NCBI GenBank assembly: GCA_963593685.1
Contig: CAVBBP010000003.1
Span: 6,804 to 70,803, forward strand
Direction: 5' to 3'
Length of the DNA stretch: 64,000 bases
Source: W0P28-013 sp963593685
GTDB lineage: Bacteria > Bacteroidota > Bacteroidia > Bacteroidales > Paludibacteraceae
A model generated the notes under the pieces. It did not search any database. It was not told the origin of the DNA and was given only the letters and a program-made list of their open reading frames with translations. Both the position numbers and the translations under genes were made by a program. Numbering within the stretch: position 1 is the first letter of the stretch; every line of letters begins with the position of its first letter. Below are positions 50,182-58,562 of this stretch, in pieces.

Positions 50182-51145
50182 TATCGGAATACAGTGGCGG
50201 CGAAAGATAAAATCGCTGTTATTCGGAGCGTGTAACTTTTTTCGGCACTATTGTCGTGCGGTGCGTAACATAAATGCCAATTACTACGCTTCGGAAGAGA
50301 ATTTTCTGCCGATACTTACAGCCAATTACCACGCCATAGAGAAGAGTTTGGCTATGCCAAAGTTTGAACCCGGACACGCCAAAGAGCGTGTAGCGGTAGT
50401 TTGCGGCGACATTTTGCAGTACAAGTCGCTTGGCTTCGACACGACCAATGTGCAGTTTGTTGGGGCTTTGCAGGCCGTAGATGCTTACAGGCGCATACAT
50501 CAGAAAATTGGTTACGACTTGGGTACTATGTTGAATGCGACCATCGAGGCGGCGTTGGGTGCGGCCTCGTTCGAACCGTGCGATCAGCCGTATGTAACTT
50601 CTGAGCAATTTTTCGCCGATGTGGTGGATTATGGAGCGTTTGCTAAATCGCGGCACAGCGTGAGGGCTTTTTCCGATAGGGAAATTCCTCGCGAAATCAT
50701 CGAAAACTGTATCGACATTGCACGCACTACGCCAACGGCTTGCAATAGGCAGCCCAATACCACTTATGTCGTAACCGATGCTGCCGCCATTGGTCACATA
50801 GCGTCCCTACAGGGTGGCGGACGCGGTTTTGTCGAAAAGGCGAAAGCTATTTTGGTCGTTACGAGCCGTGTTTCGTGTTTCAGTTACAACGAAATAATGG
50901 AGGCTTTCAAATCGGGAGGCATGTACACGATGAATCTGCTGCTTGCCCTGCATAGTTTTCGCATTGGCGCATGCACTTTGGAGTGGAACGAGCGTCGGCG
51001 CGAGGACAACAAACTGCGGAGAATGCTTTTGATTCCCGATAACGAAGAGATTGTTATGCTTGTGGCCGCTGGCTATCCGCCCGACGAATTTTCGTATGTG
51101 GCCTCGATGCGTAATCCGCTTGAAAAATCGTGCAAATTCGTTTAA
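50162..51145 (+). CDS. Nitroreductase-family protein of the polysaccharide locus
   Basis: 327 residues. Residues about 160-325 form a nitroreductase-type flavin fold (KSRHSVRAFSDREIPREIIE, TPTACNRQPNTTYVVTD, FKSGGMYTMNLLLALHSFRI, VMLVAAGYPPDEF). The first 150 residues are a basic, helical extension (RRKIKSLLFGACNFFRHYCR, NYHAIEKSLAMPKFEPG) of unknown role. Such proteins recur beside pyruvyl transferase genes in Bacteroides capsule loci. FMN is the expected cofactor; the substrate is not known. The ATG at 50162 overlaps the pyruvyl transferase stop by 20 bases. Confidence 0.85.
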   Translation: MQQTKNDIGIQWRRKIKSLLFGACNFFRHYCRAVRNINANYYASEENFLPILTANYHAIEKSLAMPKFEPGHAKERVAVVCGDILQYKSLGFDTTNVQFVGALQAVDAYRRIHQKIGYDLGTMLNATIEAALGAASFEPCDQPYVTSEQFFADVVDYGAFAKSRHSVRAFSDREIPREIIENCIDIARTTPTACNRQPNTTYVVTDAAAIGHIASLQGGGRGFVEKAKAILVVTSRVSCFSYNEIMEAFKSGGMYTMNLLLALHSFRIGACTLEWNERRREDNKLRRMLLIPDNEEIVMLVAAGYPPDEFSYVASMRNPLEKSCKFV

Positions 51146-51290
51146 GGGGACTTCTATAAATTCCCCGTTTTGTAAAAAAGTTCAACAAATAATAAATTTC
51201 AGAACACTTTTGTGTGCTTTCGTTCAAGCCAAACATCTGCTAGTTCAAAATTCAAAAATCACTACAAAGGAATTTATAGAAATCCCCTTG
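51145..51290. mobile_element. MITE-like element with 21-bp terminal inverted repeats
   Basis: The left end AAGGGGACTTCTATAAATTC (51145 onward) and the right end at 51269-51290 (reverse complement AAGGGGATTTCTATAAATTC) match at 20 of 21 positions. The 146-bp unit encodes no transposase. It sits between the nitroreductase stop (the stop codon overlaps its left end) and the promoter of the second DUF4143 ATPase gene. A target-site duplication is not evident. Alternatively, the arms could fold as a long hairpin in RNA. Confidence 0.65.
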
Positions 51291-51337
51291 AAAAAATATA
51301 TCGGTTTTGTTGAAATTTTGCAGCCTTAATCGGTGCT

Positions 51338-51403
51338 AATCCAAAAAAATATGCTGATTTTTTGGATTATAATCCGAAAAATTGTACTGATATTTTGGAT
51401 TAT
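51338..51403. repeat. Two 33-bp tandem repeats, each a hairpin, upstream of DUF4143 ATPase 2
   Basis: Units 51338-51370 and 51371-51403 agree at 28 of 33 positions. Each starts AATCC and ends TTTTGGATTAT and can fold back (AATCCAAAAAA with TTTTTTGGATT in unit 1). Unit 2 contains the -33 TTTG of the gene's promoter. Confidence 0.88.
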
Positions 51404-51424
51404 TGGAAATTGTTTGTACCTTTG
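51394..51424 (+). promoter_or_regulatory. Promoter of DUF4143 ATPase 2, inside the repeats
   Basis: TTTG (51394-51397, within repeat unit 2), 19-base spacer, TACCTTTG (51417-51424), 21 bases before the ATG. Confidence 0.82.
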
Positions 51425-51444
51425 CTGTGCCGAATAGATAGCGT

Positions 51445-52593
51445 ATGGAATTTATCTACCGAAAATTACAGTCCGTCATTCAAAGCCAACTTTTTCGTGG
51501 TAAGGCTATTTTGTTGATTGGAGCGAGGCAAGTGGGTAAATCTACTTTGTTTCGGCAGGTGCTCGATAGTGCCGATTTGCCGTGCGCAAAGGAGCAGATT
51601 CTGATGCTCGATTGCGATGATCCAGAAACACGGTTACTGCTGACCAATCTCAATTTGGAACAGATTGCGCAGTTGGTTGCCAACAAGCGCATTGTGTTGA
51701 TAGACGAAGCGCAGCGTGTGTTGGGCATTGGGCTGACACTCAAGATGATAACCGACCATTTTCCCGCTGTTCAATTGTTGGTAACTGGTTCTTCGTCCCT
51801 GTTTTTGCAAGGGCAACTCAACGAGCCGCTCACGGGGCGCAAGTTCGAGTATCGCCTCTATCCCATATCGACGCAGGAACTTTATGATGATGGCGGTTTG
51901 CTTCGTGTCAATCGTACATTGGAGTCGCGCCTTGTGTTTGGCTCGTATCCCGATGTGGTGCGCAATGCAGGCAATCAGAAAGAACTTTTGATGAACCTTT
52001 CGGGCAGTTATCTGTATCAAGATTTGCTTTCGGTGGAGGGTATTCGCAAACCAGCACTGTTAGAAAAACTATTGGTGGCGTTGGCGTTGCAGGTAGGCAG
52101 CGAGGTGTCGTACAACGAGTTGGCGCAAACCATTGGCACCGATAGCAAAACCGTGGAAAAGTACATTGATTTATTGGAAAAGTGCTGCATAGTATTTCGT
52201 TTGTTGGCGTTGAGCCGCAATGTTCGCACCGAACTCAAAAAGAGTCGCAAAATCTATTTCTACGACAATGGTATTCGTAATGCGCTGATTCACAACTTGA
52301 ATCCGATGTCGATTCGCCAAGATACAGGTGCGCTGTGGGAGAATTTTTTCGTCAGTGAGCGTTTGAAATACAATCACTACAATGGGCGTTATGTCAATGC
52401 CTATTTTTGGCGCACAACGCAGCAACAAGAGATTGACTATATAGAGGAAGCAGACGGTGTGATGACGGCTTTCGAGATGAAATGGAATCCAAAGAAGGCA
52501 AATGCCGTGATACCAAGCGCATTTTGTAAGGCATATCCCGTCAAAGAGAGTGTGGTAGTTACGCCCGAAAATTACTTGTCGTATCTGTTATAA
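51445..52593 (+). CDS. Solitary AAA ATPase with DUF4143-type C-terminus (2)
   Basis: 382 residues. Walker A GARQVGKST (26-34), Walker B VLIDEAQ (Asp87, Glu88), sensor LLVTGSSSLFL, GRKFEYRLYPISTQEL, then a winged-helix-like region (SYNELAQTIGTDSKTVEKYI) and a DUF4143 end with EIDYIEEADGVMTAFEMKWN. The D...ExK arrangement here (EMK) is intact, unlike in the ATPase at 46441. The two are distant relatives, not duplicates. The gene interrupts the polysaccharide operon together with its own promoter, repeats and a MITE-like element, so it looks like an insertion. Function unknown. Confidence 0.88.
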   Translation: MEFIYRKLQSVIQSQLFRGKAILLIGARQVGKSTLFRQVLDSADLPCAKEQILMLDCDDPETRLLLTNLNLEQIAQLVANKRIVLIDEAQRVLGIGLTLKMITDHFPAVQLLVTGSSSLFLQGQLNEPLTGRKFEYRLYPISTQELYDDGGLLRVNRTLESRLVFGSYPDVVRNAGNQKELLMNLSGSYLYQDLLSVEGIRKPALLEKLLVALALQVGSEVSYNELAQTIGTDSKTVEKYIDLLEKCCIVFRLLALSRNVRTELKKSRKIYFYDNGIRNALIHNLNPMSIRQDTGALWENFFVSERLKYNHYNGRYVNAYFWRTTQQQEIDYIEEADGVMTAFEMKWNPKKANAVIPSAFCKAYPVKESVVVTPENYLSYLL

Positions 52594-52608
52594 TTATCGT
52601 TTTGTCGT

Positions 52609-53346
52609 ATGATACCGAAAATTATACACTATTGTTGGTTTGGTGGGAAGCCGTTGCCCGAATTGGCGCAAAAATGCATAGCCAGTTGGCGGATTTATCT
52701 GCCCGATTTCGAGTTGCGCTTGTGGAACGAGGAGAATTTCGATGTGAATGCAGTACCGTATGTGAAAGAGGCTTACGAAAGTAGAAAATATGCGTTTGTA
52801 ACGGACTATGTGCGTCTTTGGGCACTCGAAAAGTTTGGCGGCGTGTATATGGATACCGATGTCGAAATGTTGCGGCCGCTGGACGATTTGCTGGCTTTGC
52901 CTGCATTTACGGGTTACGAGGCGAGTTCTGCCATGGCGCCCGTTACAGGAATAATGGCGAGCGAGCCGCACGGTGTTTGGGTGCGCGAGCAGTTGGCCTA
53001 TTATGCGCCCGACAGGCATTTTTGCTTGCCCAATGGCACATGCGACACCACAACAAACACTACCACTATTTCGCGCATTATGCAAGAAAATGGTTTTGTA
53101 ATTGACGGCAAATATGCTGTTTATAAGAACGATATGCACATTTTCCCAGTCGATTATTTTTGCCCATTGACCAGCACGCGTGTGTTGAAACTGACCAAAA
53201 ACACCTATTGCATTCACCACTTTGCAGGCAGTTGGCAAGAATTGACCGTGGGGCAGCGGTGCAAATTATTCATTACCAGAAAAATACTTGGTGTGCGGCT
53301 CACCGACAGATTGGTGCAACTGAAACGCCGTTTGAAAGGTCGCTAA
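52609..53346 (+). CDS. Glycosyltransferase (GT32 / capsular polysaccharide type)
   Basis: 245 residues. IPKIIHYCWFGGKPLPELAQ opens the protein and the metal-binding DxD is in GGVYMDTDVEML, followed by LIH-type IHHFAGSW near the C-terminus. This is the DXD sugar-transferase family common in capsule and O-antigen loci. It probably adds a hexose to the growing repeat unit on the cytoplasmic side. It begins 15 bases after the DUF4143 ATPase stop and ends 4 bases before the next gene. Confidence 0.9.
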   Translation: MIPKIIHYCWFGGKPLPELAQKCIASWRIYLPDFELRLWNEENFDVNAVPYVKEAYESRKYAFVTDYVRLWALEKFGGVYMDTDVEMLRPLDDLLALPAFTGYEASSAMAPVTGIMASEPHGVWVREQLAYYAPDRHFCLPNGTCDTTTNTTTISRIMQENGFVIDGKYAVYKNDMHIFPVDYFCPLTSTRVLKLTKNTYCIHHFAGSWQELTVGQRCKLFITRKILGVRLTDRLVQLKRRLKGR

Positions 53347-53350
53347 AAAG

Positions 53351-54766
53351 ATGTTGAACTACTATTTTCCAAAATACATTTCGTCGAGAGCCATCTATTT
53401 GTACATTGTTTTGTTGGTGGCTACTCCCATCATTTTTGGATACCCGATGGAGTGGTATTTTTGGCTATTCGGACTGGTCGAAGTTGTCGGATTTTTCTAT
53501 TTTTCGCATCAATTGTCCATTCAGTGGGGAGGCTATTCGTCGAAATTTTTTGCCAAAAAACTAGTTACTACGGCACTTGTCGTGCGCATCGTTTATGTGC
53601 TTTTTAGTTATTTGTTTTTCGAAATAATGACTGGCACGCCATACGAATTCCACGCTGCCGATGTGGGCTTTTATCACGCCATGGGAAAATATGGCGCATC
53701 GCTTATTTGGAATGGTGATTTTAACTTGTTAGCGCATTTCGATGAGGCTGCTCAAATTAACATTTCTGATGCTGGCTACCCAATTTATTTGAGCGTTGTG
53801 TATGCTCTGACGGGCGATTCGATTTTGATAACCCGTCTGCTGAAAGCCGTTTGGAGTGCGTGGACGGTACTGCTTGTTTACAAAATTGCTTCGCGCAATT
53901 TCGACGAAAGCACGGCGCGTATGGCGGCGATTTTTTGCCTGCTCATGCCCAACCTAATTTACTATTGTGGCATGCACTTGAAAGAGACCGAAATGCTCTT
54001 TCTCACAGTGCTTTTTATTGAGCAGGCCGACCTGCTTTTACACTCGAAAAAGTTTATTCTTGCCCCCACTATTATCATGGTTTTGATGGGGTTGTACGCC
54101 TTTATGTTTCGCACAGTATTGGGGGCGGTATTGTTTATTTCGTTCTTCATGGCGCTGGCTTTTACAAGTACGCATATTGTGAATTGGGGTAAGCGTATCA
54201 TCGTTGGGTTGTTGACGGTAGCCATCGTTGGTATGGCATTGAGCGACCGTATCGCAAGCGAATTGGAAGAGGTTTGGGACACCAAAAACACGACTCAAGA
54301 ATCGAACATGGCTTGGCGTGCCGAGCGCGAAAATGGTAATGTTTTTGCTAAGTATGCGAGTTCCGCTGTATTTGCTCCTCTGATTTTCACTATTCCATTT
54401 CCAACAATGGTCAATACTATAGGGCAGGAGAATCAGCGCATGATTCACGGCGGCAATTTTGTAAAAAATGTTACTTCGTTTTTTACCCTTTTGGCACTTA
54501 TAATGCTCCTATTTTCGGGCGATTGGCGCAAATATGTCTTGCCGCTGTCGTTTTTGTGCGGCTATTTGGTGGTGCTGGTATTTAGCAATTTTGCGCAATC
54601 GGAGCGTTTCCACTTGCCAACAATTCCGTTTGCGTTGATGTTTGCTGCGTATGGCGTTTCACATTTGTCGAACAAAGGTAAAAAAATCTACAACTACTGG
54701 TTGATTATTATATTTGTAGCGAATATCGCTTGGAGTTGGTTCAAACTGAGAGGAAGGGGAATGTAA
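53351..54766 (+). CDS. Polytopic membrane protein, GT-C/GT39-like
   Basis: 471 residues with roughly ten or eleven hydrophobic helices (for example IYLYIVLLVATPIIFGY, IVGLLTVAIVGMALSD, FFTLLALIMLLF). An early loop after the third helix contains acidic residues (EFHAADVGFYHAMGKYG) and a following SDAGYPIYLSVVYALTGDS, which resembles the first periplasmic loop of GT-C glycosyltransferases. It could be a lipid-linked sugar transferase or the repeat-unit polymerase; sequence alone does not decide. It lies 4 bases after the GT32 gene and 1 base before the GT4 gene, a tight operon. Confidence 0.72.
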   Translation: MLNYYFPKYISSRAIYLYIVLLVATPIIFGYPMEWYFWLFGLVEVVGFFYFSHQLSIQWGGYSSKFFAKKLVTTALVVRIVYVLFSYLFFEIMTGTPYEFHAADVGFYHAMGKYGASLIWNGDFNLLAHFDEAAQINISDAGYPIYLSVVYALTGDSILITRLLKAVWSAWTVLLVYKIASRNFDESTARMAAIFCLLMPNLIYYCGMHLKETEMLFLTVLFIEQADLLLHSKKFILAPTIIMVLMGLYAFMFRTVLGAVLFISFFMALAFTSTHIVNWGKRIIVGLLTVAIVGMALSDRIASELEEVWDTKNTTQESNMAWRAERENGNVFAKYASSAVFAPLIFTIPFPTMVNTIGQENQRMIHGGNFVKNVTSFFTLLALIMLLFSGDWRKYVLPLSFLCGYLVVLVFSNFAQSERFHLPTIPFALMFAAYGVSHLSNKGKKIYNYWLIIIFVANIAWSWFKLRGRGM

Positions 54767-54767
54767 C

Positions 54768-55679
54768 ATGCGCATTTTGTTCGTGGCATCGTATAACAAG
54801 GGTCGTTTTGCGCCGTTCGTTACCGAGCAGGCCGAAGCCTTGCGCCGTGCTGGTTGCGAGGTCGATTGCTTTGGCGTTGTAGGCAAAGGCGCAACGGGTT
54901 ATCTGAAAGCGTTTGCTGCCTTGCGACGGAAACTGAAAGCCTTCGCACCCGATGTGGTGCATGCACACTATGGGCTTTGCGGCGTGCTGGCCAACTTGCA
55001 GCGGCGAGTACCTGTGGTTACCACTTACCACGGTTCCGACATCAACGAGCCGCGCGTTTTGCGACTGTCGCGTGTGGCGATGCAATTGTCGGCGTGGAAT
55101 GTGTTTGTGTCGCCACAGAGCCAAGCCATTGCCAACCTCAAGTGCAACTACAGTTTAATACCCTGTGGCGTGGATTTGTACGACAAAAATGATGCCGATG
55201 TGGCCGCCGTTCGGGCGAGGGTAGGGTGGAAGGCTGATAAAAAATATGTGGTTTTTGCTGGCGCTTTCGACAATCGCGTGAAAAATGCGCCTTTGGCACA
55301 AGCGGCTGTTGCTTTGCTGAACGATGTTGTTTTGCTCGAACTCAAAGGTTACAGCCGTGCGCAGGTGGTGGCGTTGCTTTATGCCGCAAATGCACTTCTG
55401 ATGACCTCATACACAGAGGGTTCGCCACAAATCATAAAAGAAGCCATGGCGTGCGGTTGCCCCATAGTGAGCGTCGATGTGGGCGATGTGGCGGAACGCA
55501 TTGCTGGGTTGGACGGCTGCGCGTTGGCGGAACGCACGCCCCAAAGCATCGCCGATAAACTGGAACAAGTCATCGCCTTCGACCGCCCCACGCAAGGCCG
55601 CGAACGGATAATCGCTTCGAATTTGACCAACGATTCAGTCGCTAAACAGTTGATAGAAATTTACGAAAAGGTGTTATAA
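54768..55679 (+). CDS. Glycosyltransferase family 4
   Basis: 303 residues, GT-B fold. N-terminal acceptor half with RILFVASYNKGRFAPFVTEQ, VVHAHYGLCGVL and VTTYHGSDIN; C-terminal donor half with VVFAGAFDNRVKN and the EGSPQIIKEAMACGCPIVSV block carrying the GT4 glutamates. It is shorter than typical GT4 enzymes (about 360) but both halves are complete. It transfers a sugar from a nucleotide donor during repeat-unit assembly. It begins 1 base after the membrane protein stop. Confidence 0.9.
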   Translation: MRILFVASYNKGRFAPFVTEQAEALRRAGCEVDCFGVVGKGATGYLKAFAALRRKLKAFAPDVVHAHYGLCGVLANLQRRVPVVTTYHGSDINEPRVLRLSRVAMQLSAWNVFVSPQSQAIANLKCNYSLIPCGVDLYDKNDADVAAVRARVGWKADKKYVVFAGAFDNRVKNAPLAQAAVALLNDVVLLELKGYSRAQVVALLYAANALLMTSYTEGSPQIIKEAMACGCPIVSVDVGDVAERIAGLDGCALAERTPQSIADKLEQVIAFDRPTQGRERIIASNLTNDSVAKQLIEIYEKVL

Positions 55680-55707
55680 AAACTCCCTTAAATCGCTGAA
55701 AAAGTTG

Positions 55708-55715
55708 TATATTTG
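55708..55715 (+). promoter_or_regulatory. -7 element of the FemAB-like gene
   Basis: TATATTTG, 14 bases before the ATG at 55730. No -33 TTTG is seen. Confidence 0.5.
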
Positions 55716-55729
55716 CTTGTTCAATTGAG

Positions 55730-56734
55730 ATGATCGACATCATTTCCGACATAGCGCATATCGATGTAGGGCAGTGGCGCACGCTTGTGACCGAATCGCC
55801 AACAGCCACTTGGTTTCAGATGCGCGAAGCGTACGATTTTTATGCCTCGCTGTCCAACGAAATGAGGGCGTTTGTCTATGCCGTTGCCGAGAATGGAAAA
55901 CTTATGGGCGTGGTGGTCGGTTACATCACGCACGAACAGAGCAAAGTCAAGCAGTTTTTTACGCGCCGCGCTATCATCATCGGTGGGGCGATGCTCGACG
56001 AAACTATCACAGACGAGGCACTCTCTGCGCTGCTTACTGCTGTACGCCATGGACTGCAACAGAAGGCAATTTATATCGAATTGCGCAATTTCCACGACTA
56101 CAGCCGCTGGCGAAGTGTTTTTGAAAAGTGTGGTTTCGCCTATCAGCCTCATTTGAATTTCCACATCAATACAAGTTCGCTGGCGGTGGTCGAACAGAAT
56201 CTTGGCAAGAGCCGCAAGCGCGACATCAAAACCACTATCCGCGATGGGGTAGAGTCCGTACTAAATCCAACCATAGAGCAAGTGCGGGAGTACTACACGC
56301 TGCTCCAAACGCTCTATCGCACCAAAGTGAAAACGCCACTTTTCTCGTGGAATTTTTTCGCGCAACTCTACAAAACCGATGGCAGGCGGTTCTTGCTCTG
56401 CGCCTATAATGGGCGAATTATCGGCGGCACAGTTTGCGTTTGTTTGCCTGCGAAAGGCGTGTACGAGTGGTTTGTTTGCGGCGAAGACGGCAAGTACAAC
56501 CATATTTTCCCCTCGTCGTATGCCACCTATCTCGGCATTTGCTACGCAGCCGAGGGCGACTATCCGCTGTTTGATATGATGGGTGCTGGCAAACCCAACG
56601 ACGCATACGGCGTGCGTGCTTTCAAAGCACATTTTGGTGGCAAAGAGGTGGAACATGGACGCTATTTGCACATCTGTCGCCCGATTTTGTATCAAATGGG
56701 TAAATTGGGTGTAAAACTACTGAAAAAGAGATAA
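55730..56734 (+). CDS. FemAB/FemX-like acyl(aminoacyl)transferase
   Basis: 334 residues with two GNAT-like halves: TATWFQMREAYDFYASLSNE near the start, RKRDIKTTIRDGVE in the centre, and CAYNGRIIGGTVCVCLPAKG then PLFDMMGAGKPNDAYGVRAF in the second half. In Gram-positives FemX proteins add amino acids to lipid II; in Gram-negative polysaccharide loci relatives probably acylate or aminoacylate sugars. It directly follows the glycosyltransferase run (50 bases) and is probably part of surface glycan modification, perhaps with its own promoter. Confidence 0.83.
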   Translation: MIDIISDIAHIDVGQWRTLVTESPTATWFQMREAYDFYASLSNEMRAFVYAVAENGKLMGVVVGYITHEQSKVKQFFTRRAIIIGGAMLDETITDEALSALLTAVRHGLQQKAIYIELRNFHDYSRWRSVFEKCGFAYQPHLNFHINTSSLAVVEQNLGKSRKRDIKTTIRDGVESVLNPTIEQVREYYTLLQTLYRTKVKTPLFSWNFFAQLYKTDGRRFLLCAYNGRIIGGTVCVCLPAKGVYEWFVCGEDGKYNHIFPSSYATYLGICYAAEGDYPLFDMMGAGKPNDAYGVRAFKAHFGGKEVEHGRYLHICRPILYQMGKLGVKLLKKR

Positions 56735-56838
56735 CCGCACAATTTCGGGCGATACAAATCAAGATGCGCGCGCATCCCTACTTTCTACTTTATAAACTTT
56801 CAACTTTACGAACTTTTTCCACTTTCAAACTATTTTCG
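56735..56838. repeat. Short intergenic mosaic with GC palindrome
   Basis: GATGCGCGCGCATC then CCTAC at about 56763-56780 is a module-B-like hairpin with a different stem; 'actttataaactttcaactt' repeats follow up to the hisS promoter. Confidence 0.5.
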
Positions 56839-56846
56839 TATCTTTG
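56839..56846 (+). promoter_or_regulatory. -7 element of hisS
   Basis: TATCTTTG, 65 bases before the hisS ATG; -33 not evident. Confidence 0.62.
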
Positions 56847-56910
56847 CAAGATGGTGTGCGCGGGTGCGCTATCGCCGTAAAGTAACGAAAAAACAGAACT
56901 TTTCACAAAA

Positions 56911-58284
56911 ATGAACATAGGAATACCCAAGGGAACACGCGATTTTTCGCCTGCCGAGATGGCAAAACGCAACTACATTTTCGATACGATTCGTGGCGTT
57001 TTTGCGCGCTACGGATTTCAGCAAATCGAGACGCCTGCGCTCGAAAACCTATCGACGCTGATGGGAAAATATGGCGACGAGGGCGACAAATTGCTGTTCA
57101 AAGTGCTGAATTCGGGCGATTTTGCCGCCAAACTTACCGACGAGGAACTGCTGGCGCACAACAGCCGCCAACTGACCAACCGAATCGCCGAAAAAGGGCT
57201 GCGCTACGACCTCACGGTGCCGTTTGCGCGCTATGTGGTGATGCACCGCGACGAGTTGCAATTCCCTTTCAAACGCTTTCAGATACAGCCCGTTTGGCGC
57301 GCCGACCGCCCACAAAAAGGGCGTTATCGTGAGTTCTACCAGTGCGATGCCGATGTGGTGGGCTGCAATTCGCTGCTCTGCGAAGCCGAACTCATCGAGA
57401 TGATCGACGAGGCGTTCAAAGCGTTCAAAATTCCTGTGGCAATTAAACTGAATAACCGCAAAATTTTGGCAGGAATCGCCGAACTTATTGGTGCTGCCGA
57501 CCAGATAACCGACATCACGGTGGCTATCGACAAGATGGACAAAATCGGACTCGACAATGTGAATGCCGAACTGCTTTCCAAAGGAATTTCGGCCGATGCA
57601 GTGGCGAAATTGCAGCCGATTTTGTTGCTCGAAGGCGACAACACGGCCAAACTTGCGCAACTGAAAACGATTTTGGCCGCCTCGGAAGTAGGGCAGAGGG
57701 GCATCGCCGAACTGGAAGAGGTGCTGGGCTATGTGCGCGCGGCCGAACTGACCAATCGCGTGGAACTCGACTTGACGCTGGCGCGTGGTCTGAACTACTA
57801 CACGGGTGCTATCGTCGAGGTGAAGGCCATTGGCGTGGAGATGGGCAGCATTTCGGGCGGCGGACGTTACGACAATCTGACGGGCGTTTTTGGCTTGCCG
57901 AATGTGTCGGGCGTGGGCTTTTCGTTCGGCGCCGACCGCATCTACGATGTGCTGAACCAACTCGACCTGTTCCCAAAAGCGACCGCCAGCGGCGTGCAGT
58001 TGCTCTTTGCCGCTTTCGACGACAAAGGGTTGAACTACTGTCTGCCGCTGTTGCGCCAAGTGCGCCGCGCTGGCATTGCGGCCGAACTCTATCCCGAACC
58101 CGCCAAAATGAAAAAGCAGATGGCCTACGCCAACGCCAAACAGATTCCGTTCGTTGCCATCGTCGGCGACAACGAAATGGCCGCCAACAGCCTGATGCTC
58201 AAAGATATGAACACCGGCGAACAACAACTCACAACCATCGAGGAAGCGATTGAAAAAGTAATTCAAATTGGGTTGATGAGTTGA
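56911..58284 (+). CDS. hisS: Histidyl-tRNA synthetase
   Basis: 457 residues, class II. GTRDFSPAEMAKRNYIFDTI, YDLTVPFARYV, QPVWRADRPQKGRYREFYQC (motif 2), ARGLNYYTGAIVEV and GGGRYDNLTGVFG are the histidine and ATP-binding segments; the anticodon domain occupies about 360-457. It charges tRNA(His). It has its own -7 element and is followed by a repeat spacer, so probably monocistronic. Confidence 0.97.
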   Translation: MNIGIPKGTRDFSPAEMAKRNYIFDTIRGVFARYGFQQIETPALENLSTLMGKYGDEGDKLLFKVLNSGDFAAKLTDEELLAHNSRQLTNRIAEKGLRYDLTVPFARYVVMHRDELQFPFKRFQIQPVWRADRPQKGRYREFYQCDADVVGCNSLLCEAELIEMIDEAFKAFKIPVAIKLNNRKILAGIAELIGAADQITDITVAIDKMDKIGLDNVNAELLSKGISADAVAKLQPILLLEGDNTAKLAQLKTILAASEVGQRGIAELEEVLGYVRAAELTNRVELDLTLARGLNYYTGAIVEVKAIGVEMGSISGGGRYDNLTGVFGLPNVSGVGFSFGADRIYDVLNQLDLFPKATASGVQLLFAAFDDKGLNYCLPLLRQVRRAGIAAELYPEPAKMKKQMAYANAKQIPFVAIVGDNEMAANSLMLKDMNTGEQQLTTIEEAIEKVIQIGLMS

Positions 58285-58562
58285 TTGGTTGATGAGTTGA
58301 TAAGTTTAACGCATTAGTGTTGGTCGTAGCCCCCTTTCCCGTTTCCCCCGATAGGGGGAAAGCCTTTAGTTAATTAAGAATTTAGAATTATGAATCGTTC
58401 GCATTCAATAATGCCTTAATCTTCAAATCTTCAAATTTTCAAATCTTCAAATCTTCAAATAAAAAACTTTACACTTTATAGACTTTATACACTTTCTACT
58501 TTACGAACTTTACAAACTTTTTCACTTTCACACTTTCATACTTTCACACTAAATAAAGAAAT
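58285..58562. repeat. Intergenic mosaic, modules E, C (inverted), F
   Basis: No gene. 'gttgatgagttgataagttt' (module E reversed, 58274-58308), module C inverted at 58323-58367, 'aatcttcaaatcttcaaatt', then 'actttatagactttatacac' repeats up to 58550. Confidence 0.6.
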
